This document shows positions 28,409-36,939 of a DNA stretch of 62,820 nt, piece by piece. This DNA is from Roseobacter sp. (GTDB lineage Bacteria > Pseudomonadota > Alphaproteobacteria > Rhodobacterales > Rhodobacteraceae). The DNA lies in contig JADFAE010000011.1 in NCBI GenBank assembly GCA_015665415.1, forward strand, positions 1 to 62,820, written 5' to 3'. Within the stretch, counting starts at the first letter, position 1, and every line of letters starts with the position of its first letter. The notes under the pieces are model-generated. The model worked only from the letters and a program-made list of their open reading frames with translations, made no database searches and had not been told where the DNA came from. Made by a program: the position numbers and the translations under genes.

Positions 28409-29308
28409 ATGCTGATGGCGGCCTTGGATCAGTTTTTGCCACGCGAATGGCAGCAGCTTGGCCTGATGCCCAGCCTGAGCCTGCGGGTCTTTGGCATGCG
28501 GCGGTCGGGCAATCACGCCATTCTGTCCTGGTTGCAACGCAATGCGCCAAATGGGCGTTCGGTGTTTCTGAACAATTGCAAACCGGGCACGGATCCGTTG
28601 CAAAATGCCCGTGGCATTGAAGTCAACGGCAGCCGTGCCTCGCAGAACAAGGCCAAGCGCGACATGGCTGCGGTGACGCGGCCAGCTGGGGAGGGTGCCA
28701 TGTTTCTGGTCTCCTACGAGGACACCAGCCCGGCGGAATTTGGTCTGGGGCGTCAGGTCTCTGGGCCTTTTGATGAAGCGCTGTTTTCTCACAATATCTT
28801 GATCTATCGTGGTTTTTTGAATTGGTCGGCATCGCTGTTGAAAAAGATGCAGCCCAATGAAAGCTACAGCCTGATGCGGCGCAATGCGATTTTGCTGCGC
28901 ACTGTGGACAGCTACACCCGGTTGCTGCAGTTGGTGCGCCAGGCCGCTGATCTTGGCCTCACGCCGATCTGCTATGACACTTGGGTGGCGCAAGAGGGCT
29001 ATCGGGCTGGTCTGTTGCAGGCCCTGGGGTTGGAGCTGCGTGACAACACTCTGGGTGAGGTGCAGCCCTATGGCGGTGGCTCTTCCTTCCAGAAACAGAT
29101 TACTTCAGTCGCCGAGTTGGAGACCGGCAAGCGCTGGCAGCAGATGCGCGATGACCCCGAGTATCAGGCCCTGTTGCATCTGGCGGCCCGGGATCCGGTC
29201 CTGATGCAGGAGCTCGAGGCGCTGTTTCCCAAGGATGCGGCCTATCTCAGGAGCGTGGCCCTGCAGGCGCCTTTAGTGCCGCAGCCGTCGCAGGGGGATT
29301 TGGCATGA
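28409..29308 (+). CDS. Sulfotransferase-like P-loop protein in the sdh operon
   Basis: A 299-residue cytoplasmic protein. Its N-terminal strand-loop GMRRSGNHA (29-37) resembles the PAPS-binding loop of sulfotransferases (GxxRSGTxxL), and VFLNNCK and LIYRGFLNWSASLLKKM could form later parts of the fold. Overall similarity to characterised sulfotransferases is not demonstrable by eye. The start is uncertain: ATG at 28409 or 28415, with GGGGAAGG upstream. It lies between the sdhA-lipoprotein genes and sdhB on the same strand. Confidence 0.65.
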   Translation: MLMAALDQFLPREWQQLGLMPSLSLRVFGMRRSGNHAILSWLQRNAPNGRSVFLNNCKPGTDPLQNARGIEVNGSRASQNKAKRDMAAVTRPAGEGAMFLVSYEDTSPAEFGLGRQVSGPFDEALFSHNILIYRGFLNWSASLLKKMQPNESYSLMRRNAILLRTVDSYTRLLQLVRQAADLGLTPICYDTWVAQEGYRAGLLQALGLELRDNTLGEVQPYGGGSSFQKQITSVAELETGKRWQQMRDDPEYQALLHLAARDPVLMQELEALFPKDAAYLRSVALQAPLVPQPSQGDLA

Positions 29309-29461
29309 CCGCAGCCTGTCACCTGAACCAGATTTCCGCCTCATCCGAGGCGTGTCATGATTTTCGGAGGGGCCCTGGCGCCCAGCCGTTCCATCCGATC
29401 TCCTGTCAGCCATGGGCCCTGGTCCCAGGCGTGGCAGGTAGCTAAGCAAGGAGAACGATCT

Positions 29462-30241
29462 ATGGTCGAATTCGCACTTCCGAAAAATTCCAAGATCACC
29501 ACGGGGAAGACGTGGCCCAAGCCGACCGGCGCAACCAATGTGCGCAAGTTCAAGATTTATCGCTGGAACCCGGACGACGGCAAGAACCCGCAGGTGGACA
29601 CCTATTTCCTCGATATGGACAAATGTGGTCCGATGATCCTGGACGCGCTGATCAAGATCAAGAATGAGATCGATCCGACACTGACCTTCCGGCGCTCTTG
29701 CCGCGAAGGCATCTGTGGCTCCTGTGCGATGAATGTCGACGGTATCAACACGCTGGCCTGTATCTACGGGCTGGATGAGGTCAAGGGCGACGTCAAGATC
29801 TACCCGCTGCCGCATATGCCGGTGGTCAAGGATCTGATCCCGGATCTGACCCACTTCTATGCCCAGCACGCCTCCATCATGCCCTGGTTGGAAACCAAGA
29901 CCAACGCCCCCGCAAAAGAGTGGCGTCAGTCGATCGAGGACCGCAAGAAACTCGACGGGCTCTATGAATGCGTGATGTGCGCCAGCTGCTCGACCTCCTG
30001 CCCGAGCTATTGGTGGAACGGCGACAAATACCTGGGGCCAGCGGCGCTGCTGCATGCCTATCGCTGGATCATCGACAGCCGGGACGAGGCGACAGGCGAG
30101 CGGTTGGACCAGCTGGAAGATCCCTTCAAGCTGTATCGCTGTCACACCATCATGAACTGCACCAAGACCTGCCCCAAGGGTCTGAACCCGGCAGAGGCAA
30201 TCGCCCATATCAAACACATGATGGTTGATCGCGCAGTCTGA
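29462..30241 (+). CDS. sdhB: Succinate dehydrogenase iron-sulfur subunit
   Basis: A 259-residue protein with the [2Fe-2S] cysteines C80, C85, C88 and C100, then the [4Fe-4S]/[3Fe-4S] motifs [15 protein letters not shown] and [17 protein letters not shown]. It carries electrons from SdhA to quinone. AAGGAG lies upstream of the ATG at 29462; the longer in-frame extension has no family sequence. It is separated from sdhA by about 1.3 kb that holds two unrelated genes. Confidence 0.96.
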   Translation: MVEFALPKNSKITTGKTWPKPTGATNVRKFKIYRWNPDDGKNPQVDTYFLDMDKCGPMILDALIKIKNEIDPTLTFRRSCREGICGSCAMNVDGINTLACIYGLDEVKGDVKIYPLPHMPVVKDLIPDLTHFYAQHASIMPWLETKTNAPAKEWRQSIEDRKKLDGLYECVMCASCSTSCPSYWWNGDKYLGPAALLHAYRWIIDSRDEATGERLDQLEDPFKLYRCHTIMNCTKTCPKGLNPAEAIAHIKHMMVDRAV

Positions 30242-30374
30242 TCAACCAGTCTGATCAACCCCTGTGATCGCGCCAAAAAGCCACCTATCTGGTGGCAAGA
30301 TTTGTGACCCCCGGGCAGGAGACTGTTTGGGGGTTTCCTTTGAGATGGTGGCGCAGAGAGGATAACGCGCGGAT
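30242..30374. repeat. Spacer after sdhB with a 13-nt direct repeat and hairpin
   Basis: AGTCTGATCAACC is repeated head to tail across the sdhB stop (about 30235-30260). Just after it, GCCACC/GGTGGC (30280-30296) forms a short hairpin without a T tract. No gene seen. Confidence 0.45.
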
Positions 30375-30566
30375 ATGCCCATTCTGATATTGCTGTTGCT
30401 GACCGGCGTATTTGCCTATTTCATCTGGCGTCGCATGACCTCGACCTTGACCCGTGCTTGCCGCTGGCGTCAGGAACGTAGCCAAGACCGTTGGCGGTGT
30501 GGCAATTGCGGCGCTCTGCAGCCGGGCAGGGCAGAGCCGCGGGATTGCTTGCGGGGCAAATCCTAG
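30375..30566 (+). CDS. Small membrane protein with a CxxC knuckle
   Basis: A 63-residue protein with an N-terminal membrane segment (MPILILLLLTGVFAYFIW), a basic stretch, and WRCGNCGALQ, a CxxC knuckle as found in half zinc ribbons. An additional Cys pair is incomplete (CRW earlier, DCLRG later), so metal binding is possible but unproven. It is too small to assign to a family. It lies between sdhB and the decarboxylase gene. Confidence 0.5.
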   Translation: MPILILLLLTGVFAYFIWRRMTSTLTRACRWRQERSQDRWRCGNCGALQPGRAEPRDCLRGKS

Positions 30567-30783
30567 CGCGGCTTTGGGCCTGTTAGGAGCGCTGAGCACC
30601 GCTTTGGCCTGTTGAAGACAAGAAAAGCCTTGATCGACTCGTCGCTATGGTCGATACGGCGGCGCAAGACGCCAACGCACGCGCCTCTGTCCCAAGGGTC
30701 TCAACCCCCATGGTTACGTAGCGACGGTAACGTCTCTGATGGAACTGAGCGGTCATATATGGCCGGGTCTTTTGGAGATGACC

Positions 30784-31953
30784 ATGAACGCAACTGTACC
30801 TGGGCGCGCGGCTGTCGCGGATGCGCCTTTGCCCCGCCATTTGGAATTTATCGCGCAGACCCGGTTCGAGCGCCCGACTCTGGTTGTGGATGCCGACGCG
30901 GTGGCGCGGCAGTATCAGGCCCTGGCACGTGGGTTGGGGCGGGCTCGGATCCACTATGCGGTCAAGGCCAATCCGGAACCGGCGATCCTGCGCCGCCTAG
31001 TTGCCGAAGGCTGCTGTTTTGATGCCGCCAGCCGGACCGAGATCGAGATGTGCCTGGCGGCGGGTGCGCGCAGCGATCAGATCAGCTTTGGCAATACCAT
31101 CAAGCGGGGCAGCGATATCGCCTTTGCCCATGCCAAGGGCATCACCCATTTTGCCGCCGATGCCCGCGAAGAGTTGGACAAACTGGCCCAGCATGCGCCC
31201 GGGGCCAATGTGTGCTTGCGGTTGATCGTGGAAAACAGCGCTGCGGATTGGCCGCTGAGCAGGAAGTTCGGCTGTAGTCCCGATATGGCCCTGACCCTGA
31301 TGGGCTATGCCACGTCGCTGGGATTGCGCGTGGAGGGGCTGTCCTTTCATGTCGGCTCGCAGACCCGGGCTCCCTGGATGTGGGAAGACACGCTAGATCA
31401 GGTTGCAGATCTCTGGGCCCGGGCGGCTGAGGCTGGATATGAATTGAACCTGCTCAATATCGGCGGTGGCTTTCCTGCCGATTATGGTGCTGCGACCCAA
31501 GGCGCTGAAGTCTATGCGCAGGAGGTGATGGCACTGGTCGACGCGCGCTTTGGTGAAGTTCCTCAGATCATGGCGGAACCGGGACGCGGGTTGGTGGCCG
31601 AGGCGGGGGCCATTGCCGCCGAGGTGCTGCTGGTCTCCAAGAAGCACGAGACGGATCTGTACCGTTGGGTCTATCTGGATATCGGCAAATTCTCGGGGCT
31701 GGCGGAAACCCTGGACGAGGCGATCCGCTATCCAATCACCACCGCCCGGGATCACGAGGCGACGGGCCCCTGCGTGTTGGCAGGCCCCTCCTGTGACAGT
31801 GCCGATGTGCTCTATGAAAAACAGCCGGTGCAATTGCCTCAGGGGCTGCGGGCGGGTGATCGCGTGGTGATCCACGCCTGCGGTGCCTATACCTCTACCT
31901 ATGCCTCCGTCGGGTTCAACGGCTTTGCGCCGCTTGACGTCATGGTGATCTGA
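30784..31953 (+). CDS. Ornithine/lysine decarboxylase, fold-type III
   Basis: A 389-residue PLP enzyme of the eukaryotic-type ornithine decarboxylase family. The PLP lysine is K61 in IHYAVKANPEP. Family motifs include SFHVGSQ, NIGGGFPADY, AEPGRGLVAEAG (phosphate binding) and the substrate-site GPSCDSADVLY. It would make putrescine or cadaverine from ornithine or lysine; the substrate cannot be set from sequence alone. The ATG at 30784 has TTTGGAG upstream. The next gene, a DUF1989 protein, follows 83 bp downstream. Confidence 0.9.
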   Translation: MNATVPGRAAVADAPLPRHLEFIAQTRFERPTLVVDADAVARQYQALARGLGRARIHYAVKANPEPAILRRLVAEGCCFDAASRTEIEMCLAAGARSDQISFGNTIKRGSDIAFAHAKGITHFAADAREELDKLAQHAPGANVCLRLIVENSAADWPLSRKFGCSPDMALTLMGYATSLGLRVEGLSFHVGSQTRAPWMWEDTLDQVADLWARAAEAGYELNLLNIGGGFPADYGAATQGAEVYAQEVMALVDARFGEVPQIMAEPGRGLVAEAGAIAAEVLLVSKKHETDLYRWVYLDIGKFSGLAETLDEAIRYPITTARDHEATGPCVLAGPSCDSADVLYEKQPVQLPQGLRAGDRVVIHACGAYTSTYASVGFNGFAPLDVMVI

Positions 31954-32036
31954 AAACGACGCCCGGCGGAGCGTTCCAGCTTGCGGCTGGGCGGCGAAAT
32001 GGGCCTAGTTGTGAAAACAACAGGAAGGCCCAGGAC

Positions 32037-32894
32037 ATGTCCCAAACCTCGAGACCCGCGCCCGCCGATGCAGCGGCGCGCCGCGCTGTAAAGCCGGTGA
32101 TCTGCTATCCCAACGAGACCCTGCCAGCGCCGGATCTGGCGCTCTATCACGCTGCCCGGGCGGGGGCGGAAAAGACCGCTGAGGTGCTGGTGCCAGCGCG
32201 GGATGCGGCCTGTTTTGAGGTGCCGGCCGGGCACTTCTTTCGCATCACTTCGGTTGAAGGTCCTCAGGTGGGGGATCTGAACCTGTGGCACCGCGATGAC
32301 CTGAGCGAGCGGTTTTATTCCGGTAAGACCCGGGCGCTGCATGGTACCCATATCACGACGGGAGAGCGCATGTGGACCAGCTTTCCCAAGATGCGCCCCA
32401 TGGCCACCCTGGTTGAAGATACGCTGGGATGGTACGGCATTGATGAATTTGGCGGCTCGGTGCATGACGTGATCGGCACCCGTTGTGATCCTTATACAGG
32501 CAATCTGCTGGCGGGCAGCCAGTACCATCATTGCTGTCACTCCAATCTCACCCGCGCCCTGGCGGATCATGCCGGGTTGAGTCTGGCTGAGGCAGAACCC
32601 CATGTGCATGATGTGCTCAATGTCTTTATGTGCACGGGGTTCACGCGGGACACCGGGCAGTATTTCATGAAGAAAAGCCCGGTGCGCCCTGGAGATTACC
32701 TGGAGTTTTTTGCCGAGATCCCCTTGTTGGGGGCCCTGAGCGCCTGTCCGGGGGGAGATTGTTCCAGCGAACATTCCAGTGACAGTGCCGCCTGCTATCC
32801 GTTGCTGGTGGAGGTGTTTGCGCCCGCTGAGGCGGCGCTGCAGGGGTGGCAGAGCCCGGAGTGCAACGGCTATGACCAAAGCCACGGGCGCTGA
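32037..32894 (+). CDS. DUF1989 protein
   Basis: A 285-residue DUF1989 protein. Family blocks are visible: VPAGHFFRITSVEGPQVGDLNLW, a DVIGTRCDPYT loop with a conserved Cys, HHCCHSNLTRAL with several His and Cys that look like a metal site, and DVLNVFMCTGFTRD. DUF1989 is the urea-carboxylase-associated family, distantly related to folate-binding aminomethyltransferase folds. Next to an ornithine decarboxylase it may act in amino-acid or guanidino/urea metabolism; that is inference from position. Confidence 0.85.
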   Translation: MSQTSRPAPADAAARRAVKPVICYPNETLPAPDLALYHAARAGAEKTAEVLVPARDAACFEVPAGHFFRITSVEGPQVGDLNLWHRDDLSERFYSGKTRALHGTHITTGERMWTSFPKMRPMATLVEDTLGWYGIDEFGGSVHDVIGTRCDPYTGNLLAGSQYHHCCHSNLTRALADHAGLSLAEAEPHVHDVLNVFMCTGFTRDTGQYFMKKSPVRPGDYLEFFAEIPLLGALSACPGGDCSSEHSSDSAACYPLLVEVFAPAEAALQGWQSPECNGYDQSHGR

Positions 32895-32923
32895 GCTCCA
32901 AAAGGGCACAGGCAGGTAGAAGG

Positions 32924-33004
32924 GGGGCTCCCGCGCGGGGCAGGCGCATCATAGATGCGCGCAGCCCCGCTTGGGCCGGGCAGCGCGCCTGAGCGGCGCG
33001 CTGC
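32924..33004 (+). repeat. Bipartite REP-like hairpin element, copy 2
   Basis: GGGGCTCCCGC, a nested first hairpin (GCGGGGC and GCGCATC arms), linker TTGGGCCGGG, and a second hairpin CAGCGCGCC/GGCGCGCTG (32981-33003). It has the same order as the copies at 1280, 44064 and 53932. Confidence 0.75.
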
Positions 33005-33060
33005 GGTATCGCCAAACGATGGCGCAGCCTGTCAGACCTGCTTGCCGCGAGATCCCAAGA

Positions 33061-33089
33061 AAAAGGCGACCCGGGGAGGGCCGCCTTTT
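33061..33089 (-). terminator. Terminator of deoD
   Basis: AAAAGGCG (33061-33068) pairs with CGCCTTTT (33082-33089), with inner CCC/GGG pairs. It lies 24 bp beyond the deoD stop and reads as a T tract on the minus strand. Confidence 0.75.
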
Positions 33090-33112
33090 GAAGAGACAAA
33101 GTTTCAAAGAAG

Positions 33113-33817
33113 TCAGGAAAAGGCGGCTTCCAGCGCGATCTCGACCATATCGCCAAAACTACGTTCGCGTTGATCCGAGGGCAGGGCTTCGCCGGTGCCC
33201 AGGTGGTCGGAAACCGTGAGAACCGCCAGGGCACGGCACTGATAGCGGGCCGCCAGAGTGTAGAGCTCGGCGGCTTCCATTTCGACGCCAAGAATGCCGT
33301 GACGAACCATTTGTTCGTTCAGGTCGGGGCGTTCGTCATAAAAGGTGTCGGAGGAATAGATACCGCCCACATGAAGGCCAACCTCGCGCGATTGGGCAGC
33401 CTTGGCGGCCGCCTGCAACAGGGACCAATCCGCGACCGGCGCAAAATTCATTTCTCTGAACATGCTTTGCGACGGAGAGCCCACGGTGGTGGCCGTCATC
33501 GCAAGAATGACATCGCGCAATTTGACCTGGGGTTGCATGCCGCCGCAGGAGCCAATCCGGATCAGTGTTTTTGCACCAAAATCGCGGATCAATTCATTTG
33601 CATAGATTGACAGGGAGGGCATTCCCATGCCGCTGCCCTGAATTGTGACCGGATTTCCATTCCAAGTGCCGGTGTAACCCAGCATGCCGCGCACTTCATT
33701 GATCAAGCGGGGAGATTGCAAAAAATTCTCTGCGGCCCATTTGGCGCGATAAGGATCGCCGGGCATCAAGACGGTTTCTGCAATATCGCCCGGTGCGGCA
33801 CCGATATGAATGGTCAT
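33113..33817 (-). CDS. deoD: Purine nucleoside phosphorylase, DeoD type
   Basis: A 234-residue hexameric PNP. It cleaves purine nucleosides with phosphate to give a base and (deoxy)ribose 1-phosphate. Visible are the phosphate-binding [14 protein letters not shown], the [13 protein letters not shown] block, [21 protein letters not shown], the ribose-binding [13 protein letters not shown] and the C-terminal SDHLGTGE with the general acid Asp. Length is standard. It might work with the nucleoside ABC transporter at 46-51 kb, but they are not adjacent. Confidence 0.95.
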   Translation of the reverse strand: MTIHIGAAPGDIAETVLMPGDPYRAKWAAENFLQSPRLINEVRGMLGYTGTWNGNPVTIQGSGMGMPSLSIYANELIRDFGAKTLIRIGSCGGMQPQVKLRDVILAMTATTVGSPSQSMFREMNFAPVADWSLLQAAAKAAQSREVGLHVGGIYSSDTFYDERPDLNEQMVRHGILGVEMEAAELYTLAARYQCRALAVLTVSDHLGTGEALPSDQRERSFGDMVEIALEAAFS

Positions 33818-33838
33818 GGTTTTTTCTCCAGTCCGGAA

Positions 33839-34156
33839 TCAAATTTCCAGTTCAGAGATATCCATACCAGAGGTGATTGCCGAATGCACCCAATGTGGCT
33901 TGCGTCCACGACCACTCCAGGTTTCCTCATGGTTGTGCGGATTGCGATATTTTGCAGCGGCTTTTTGCTTTTTTCCGGTGCCGCGCTGTTGTCCCGCAAT
34001 TTCATCCAGAGAAAAGCCGAATTTGGCGGCAGCTTCTTCGGCGGCTTTAATAGCTTCTTTACGTTCGCGCTGTTCGGCTTCTTTCAAGGCCTCATCGATG
34101 CCATTCTTCAACTCAAGAAGATCTTTTCGGGACATGGCCGAAAGGTCAAAGCTCAT
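33839..34156 (-). CDS. H-NS family nucleoid-associated protein
   Basis: A 105-residue protein with an N-terminal coiled-coil (residues 9-45, rich in Lys and Glu) and the C-terminal H-NS DNA-binding motif YRNPHNHEETWSGRGRKP at 70-87. This fits the alphaproteobacterial HvrA/H-NS-like type, which binds AT-rich DNA and modulates transcription. The start at 34156 is chosen because the longer frame adds an unrelated leader. The flanking spacer (34190-34270) is notably AT-rich. Confidence 0.88.
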   Translation of the reverse strand: MSFDLSAMSRKDLLELKNGIDEALKEAEQRERKEAIKAAEEAAAKFGFSLDEIAGQQRGTGKKQKAAAKYRNPHNHEETWSGRGRKPHWVHSAITSGMDISELEI

Positions 34157-34288
34157 TTTGATACTCCAAGTTAGTATTCCGCACAGCATTTGCTTTGCGA
34201 ATTCCTTTCATGCCCAAATAAATAGGGAATTTCATCCCCGTTTCTCAATTTATTTCAATTTTTTTCCAAAAAATTGCTAAAATTCAAT

Positions 34289-36253
34289 CTAGGAGGGCCC
34301 GGCGAGGTCCACAATGTCTCTCATGATTGAATTCAGCTCGAAATCCTTGGGTGTATAGACGCGCGAGACACCCATTTGCCGCAGCCGCTCTGCGTCCTCA
34401 TCGGGAATGATGCCGCCTACGACAACCGGGATATGGCCCAGCTCGGCCTGTTCCATGCGTTGCATCAGATCTTCGATCAGGGGCAGGTGGCTGCCCGACA
34501 GGATCGAGAGGCCAACCACATGGGCCGCGTCGTCGCGGGCCTGTGTGACCAGGTCCTCTGGTGTCATGCGAATGCCGTCATAGGTGATGTCCATGCCGCA
34601 GTCCCGGGCGCGAAAGGCGATCTGCTCGGCACCGTTGGAATGACCATCAAGACCGGGTTTGCCGACCACAAATTTCAACCGACGGCCGAGTTGATCGGAA
34701 ACCGCATCCACGGCCTCGCGCAACTCCTCCAGACCTTCGGTTTTGTTAGACGGAGAGCCGGACACCCCGGTGGGACCACGATAGGTGCCATGGACCTGGC
34801 GCATTTCTTCGGCCCATTCACCGGTGGTGACGCCAGCTTTGGCTGCGGCAATCGAGGGTGCCATGATATTGGCACCGGTCTGGGCCGCCGCGCGCAGGTC
34901 CGCCAGAGCATTGGCCACGGCGGCAGGGTCCCGGCTGCGGCGCCAGTCGTTCAGCCGGGAGATCTGCTCCTGCTCCGATGCTGGGTCGACCACCATGATG
35001 CCGCCATCTTCGGTCTGCAACGGCGAGGGCTCACCTTCGGTCCATTTGTTGACGCCAACCACCACGGTTTCGTTGCGTTCGATCCGGTTCAGCCGTTCTG
35101 CGTTGGAATCCACCAGGCGCGACTTCATGTATTCGATCGAGGCCACAGCACCGCCCATAGATTGCAGGTTGGCCAACTCGGCCCGGGCGCCTTCCTTCAG
35201 CGCCTCGACCTTTTTGTCCACGGCCGGATTGCCCTCGAACAGGTCGTCAAATTCCAGAAGATCGGTTTCATAGGCCAGGATCTGCTGCATCCGCATCGAC
35301 CATTGCTGGTCCCAGGGGCGCGGCAGGCCAAGCGCTTCGTTCCAGGCGGGCAGCTGAACGGCGCGGGCGCGGGCTTTTTTCGACAGCGTCACCGCCAGCA
35401 TTTCGATCAGGATGCGGTAGACGTTGTTTTCCGGCTGTTGCTCTGTCAGGCCAAGCGAGTTCACCTGTACCCCGTAGCGAAAGCGGCGGAACTTGGGATC
35501 TTCGACACCATAGCGGTCGCGGCAGATTTCATCCCAGAGATCGACAAAGGCACGCATTTTGCACATCTCGGTGACAAAGCGGATACCGGCATTCACAAAG
35601 AAGGAGATCCGTCCCACCAGAGCCGGGAAATCCTCAGGGGCAATGCGTGGGCGCAGCTCATCCAGTACCGCCTGGGCCGTGGCCAGGGCAAAGGCCAGCT
35701 CCTGCTCCGGGGTCGCGCCTGCCTCTTGCAGGTGGTAGGAGCAGACATTCATCGGGTTCCATTTGGGCACATTGGAGTAGCAATATTCGGCCACGTCCGC
35801 GATCATCTTGAGGCTTGGAACCGGCGGGCAGATATAGGTCCCCCGGCTCAGGTACTCCTTGATCAGATCGTTCTGTACGGTGCCTTGCAGCTTGGAGACA
35901 TCCGCACCCTGTTCCTCGGCGGCGGCAATATATAGCGACAACAACCAGGGTGCGGTGGCATTGATTGTCATCGAGGTGTTCATCTGCTCCAGCGGGATCT
36001 GATCGAACAGGCTGCGCATGTCGCCCAGATGCCCAATCGGCACGCCAACTTTGCCAACCTCGCCGCGGGCCAGAACATGATCGCTGTCATAGCCCGTCTG
36101 GGTGGGCAAATCGAAGGCCACTGAAAGCCCTGTCTGTCCCTTGGCTAGGTTGGAGCGGTACAAGGCGTTGGAGGCGGCAGCCGTGGAGTGGCCGGCATAG
36201 GTCCGGATCAACCAGGGGCGGTCTGTTTTGCGGTCGTTCTGCATCTGCGACAT
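34289..36253 (-). CDS. ecm: Ethylmalonyl-CoA mutase, coenzyme B12-dependent
   Basis: A 654-residue B12-dependent mutase of the methylmalonyl-CoA mutase family. It has the TIM barrel with the substrate region IRTYAGHSTAAASNALYR and a C-terminal cobalamin domain with DGHSNG (536-541), the DxHxxG signature that supplies the Co-ligating His. Length and context (mch, ccr and a malyl-CoA lyase/thioesterase-type gene in the same window) favour ethylmalonyl-CoA mutase over methylmalonyl-CoA mutase; the two share the fold. It isomerises ethylmalonyl-CoA to methylsuccinyl-CoA. Confidence 0.9.
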   Translation of the reverse strand: MSQMQNDRKTDRPWLIRTYAGHSTAAASNALYRSNLAKGQTGLSVAFDLPTQTGYDSDHVLARGEVGKVGVPIGHLGDMRSLFDQIPLEQMNTSMTINATAPWLLSLYIAAAEEQGADVSKLQGTVQNDLIKEYLSRGTYICPPVPSLKMIADVAEYCYSNVPKWNPMNVCSYHLQEAGATPEQELAFALATAQAVLDELRPRIAPEDFPALVGRISFFVNAGIRFVTEMCKMRAFVDLWDEICRDRYGVEDPKFRRFRYGVQVNSLGLTEQQPENNVYRILIEMLAVTLSKKARARAVQLPAWNEALGLPRPWDQQWSMRMQQILAYETDLLEFDDLFEGNPAVDKKVEALKEGARAELANLQSMGGAVASIEYMKSRLVDSNAERLNRIERNETVVVGVNKWTEGEPSPLQTEDGGIMVVDPASEQEQISRLNDWRRSRDPAAVANALADLRAAAQTGANIMAPSIAAAKAGVTTGEWAEEMRQVHGTYRGPTGVSGSPSNKTEGLEELREAVDAVSDQLGRRLKFVVGKPGLDGHSNGAEQIAFRARDCGMDITYDGIRMTPEDLVTQARDDAAHVVGLSILSGSHLPLIEDLMQRMEQAELGHIPVVVGGIIPDEDAERLRQMGVSRVYTPKDFELNSIMRDIVDLAGPS

Positions 36254-36362
36254 GGCGGGCCTCGCGATTCTGGTTTGGTAATAATATTTCGCTGAGGCGA
36301 TCTAAACTGCAATTTTCAACCCATGTCAATTCGCTGCGTTGCGGCAAAGCGGGTCTTGAACC

Positions 36363-36399
36363 AAAAAGACATGCGCCATTCCAGTGAAAGGCGCATGTC
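36363..36399 (-). terminator. Terminator after the 110-residue secreted protein
   Basis: GACATGCGCC (36368-36377) pairs with GGCGCATGTC (36390-36399), a perfect 10-bp stem. AAAAA at 36363-36367 supplies a U tract on the minus strand. Confidence 0.75.
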
Positions 36400-36443
36400 C
36401 TGGTCGCGGAATTGGACGACTTGCGGTGCTGACCCCTGGTGGG

Positions 36444-36776
36444 TCAGTTATAGGTATAGGTGCCGATCTTGCAGACGTTGATGTTATTGGCGGTCAGAAC
36501 ATCGCCATCGTCAAAAACCGCTTTGAAATCGAATTTGCAATAGCCGGTGCCGTCGTCAAAATCGATCTGAACCGATTGGTTCGGGCGCAGAACGTCATTG
36601 CCAAGGATATCTTCCTCCCAGGAATCGGTGCCTTTGTTGGAGCCATAGAACCGAACGATTGTGTAATTGGTGTCATTCACGATGCGAACCCGGCGGTCCA
36701 AGGCGGATGCGGGAAGGGCCGAAACAGCGGAAAAGCTGGCAGCCAGTGCGACGGCAAGAATGGATTTGTGAAACAT
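36444..36776 (-). CDS. Small secreted protein
   Basis: A 110-residue protein with a signal peptide (MFHKSILAVALAASFSAVSA). The mature part opens LDRRVRIVNDTNYTIVRFYGSN and contains a cysteine pair (GYCKFDFK and NVCKIGTY). The R-I-V-N-D-T-N-Y-T-I-V-R pattern recurs in small uncharacterised Rhodobacterales secreted proteins. Function unknown. It stands alone with its own terminator. Confidence 0.75.
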   Translation of the reverse strand: MFHKSILAVALAASFSAVSALPASALDRRVRIVNDTNYTIVRFYGSNKGTDSWEEDILGNDVLRPNQSVQIDFDDGTGYCKFDFKAVFDDGDVLTANNINVCKIGTYTYN

Positions 36777-36939
36777 GTTTCCCCCTAGTCGAGTGTTTAA
36801 GCCCCTGCAAAGGAACGGGCTAAACGTGAATTTATCACATTCTGCTGAATTCGTTGCGTGATGCCAATTGATTTTGCCAAGGTGTGACCTTCAAAGCAGT
36901 TTTCATTTACCAGCGCCGGAATTCCTGTAGATTCTCGGA

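Noticed and set aside
30235-30260. AGTCTGATCAACC direct repeat as an integration (att) site
   Set aside because: Only 13 nt, no integrase or tRNA near, and the repeat is a tandem duplication at the sdhB stop.
34376-35935. Open frame of about 519 codons antisense to ecm
   Set aside because: Opposite a complete B12 mutase with all motifs; no independent support.
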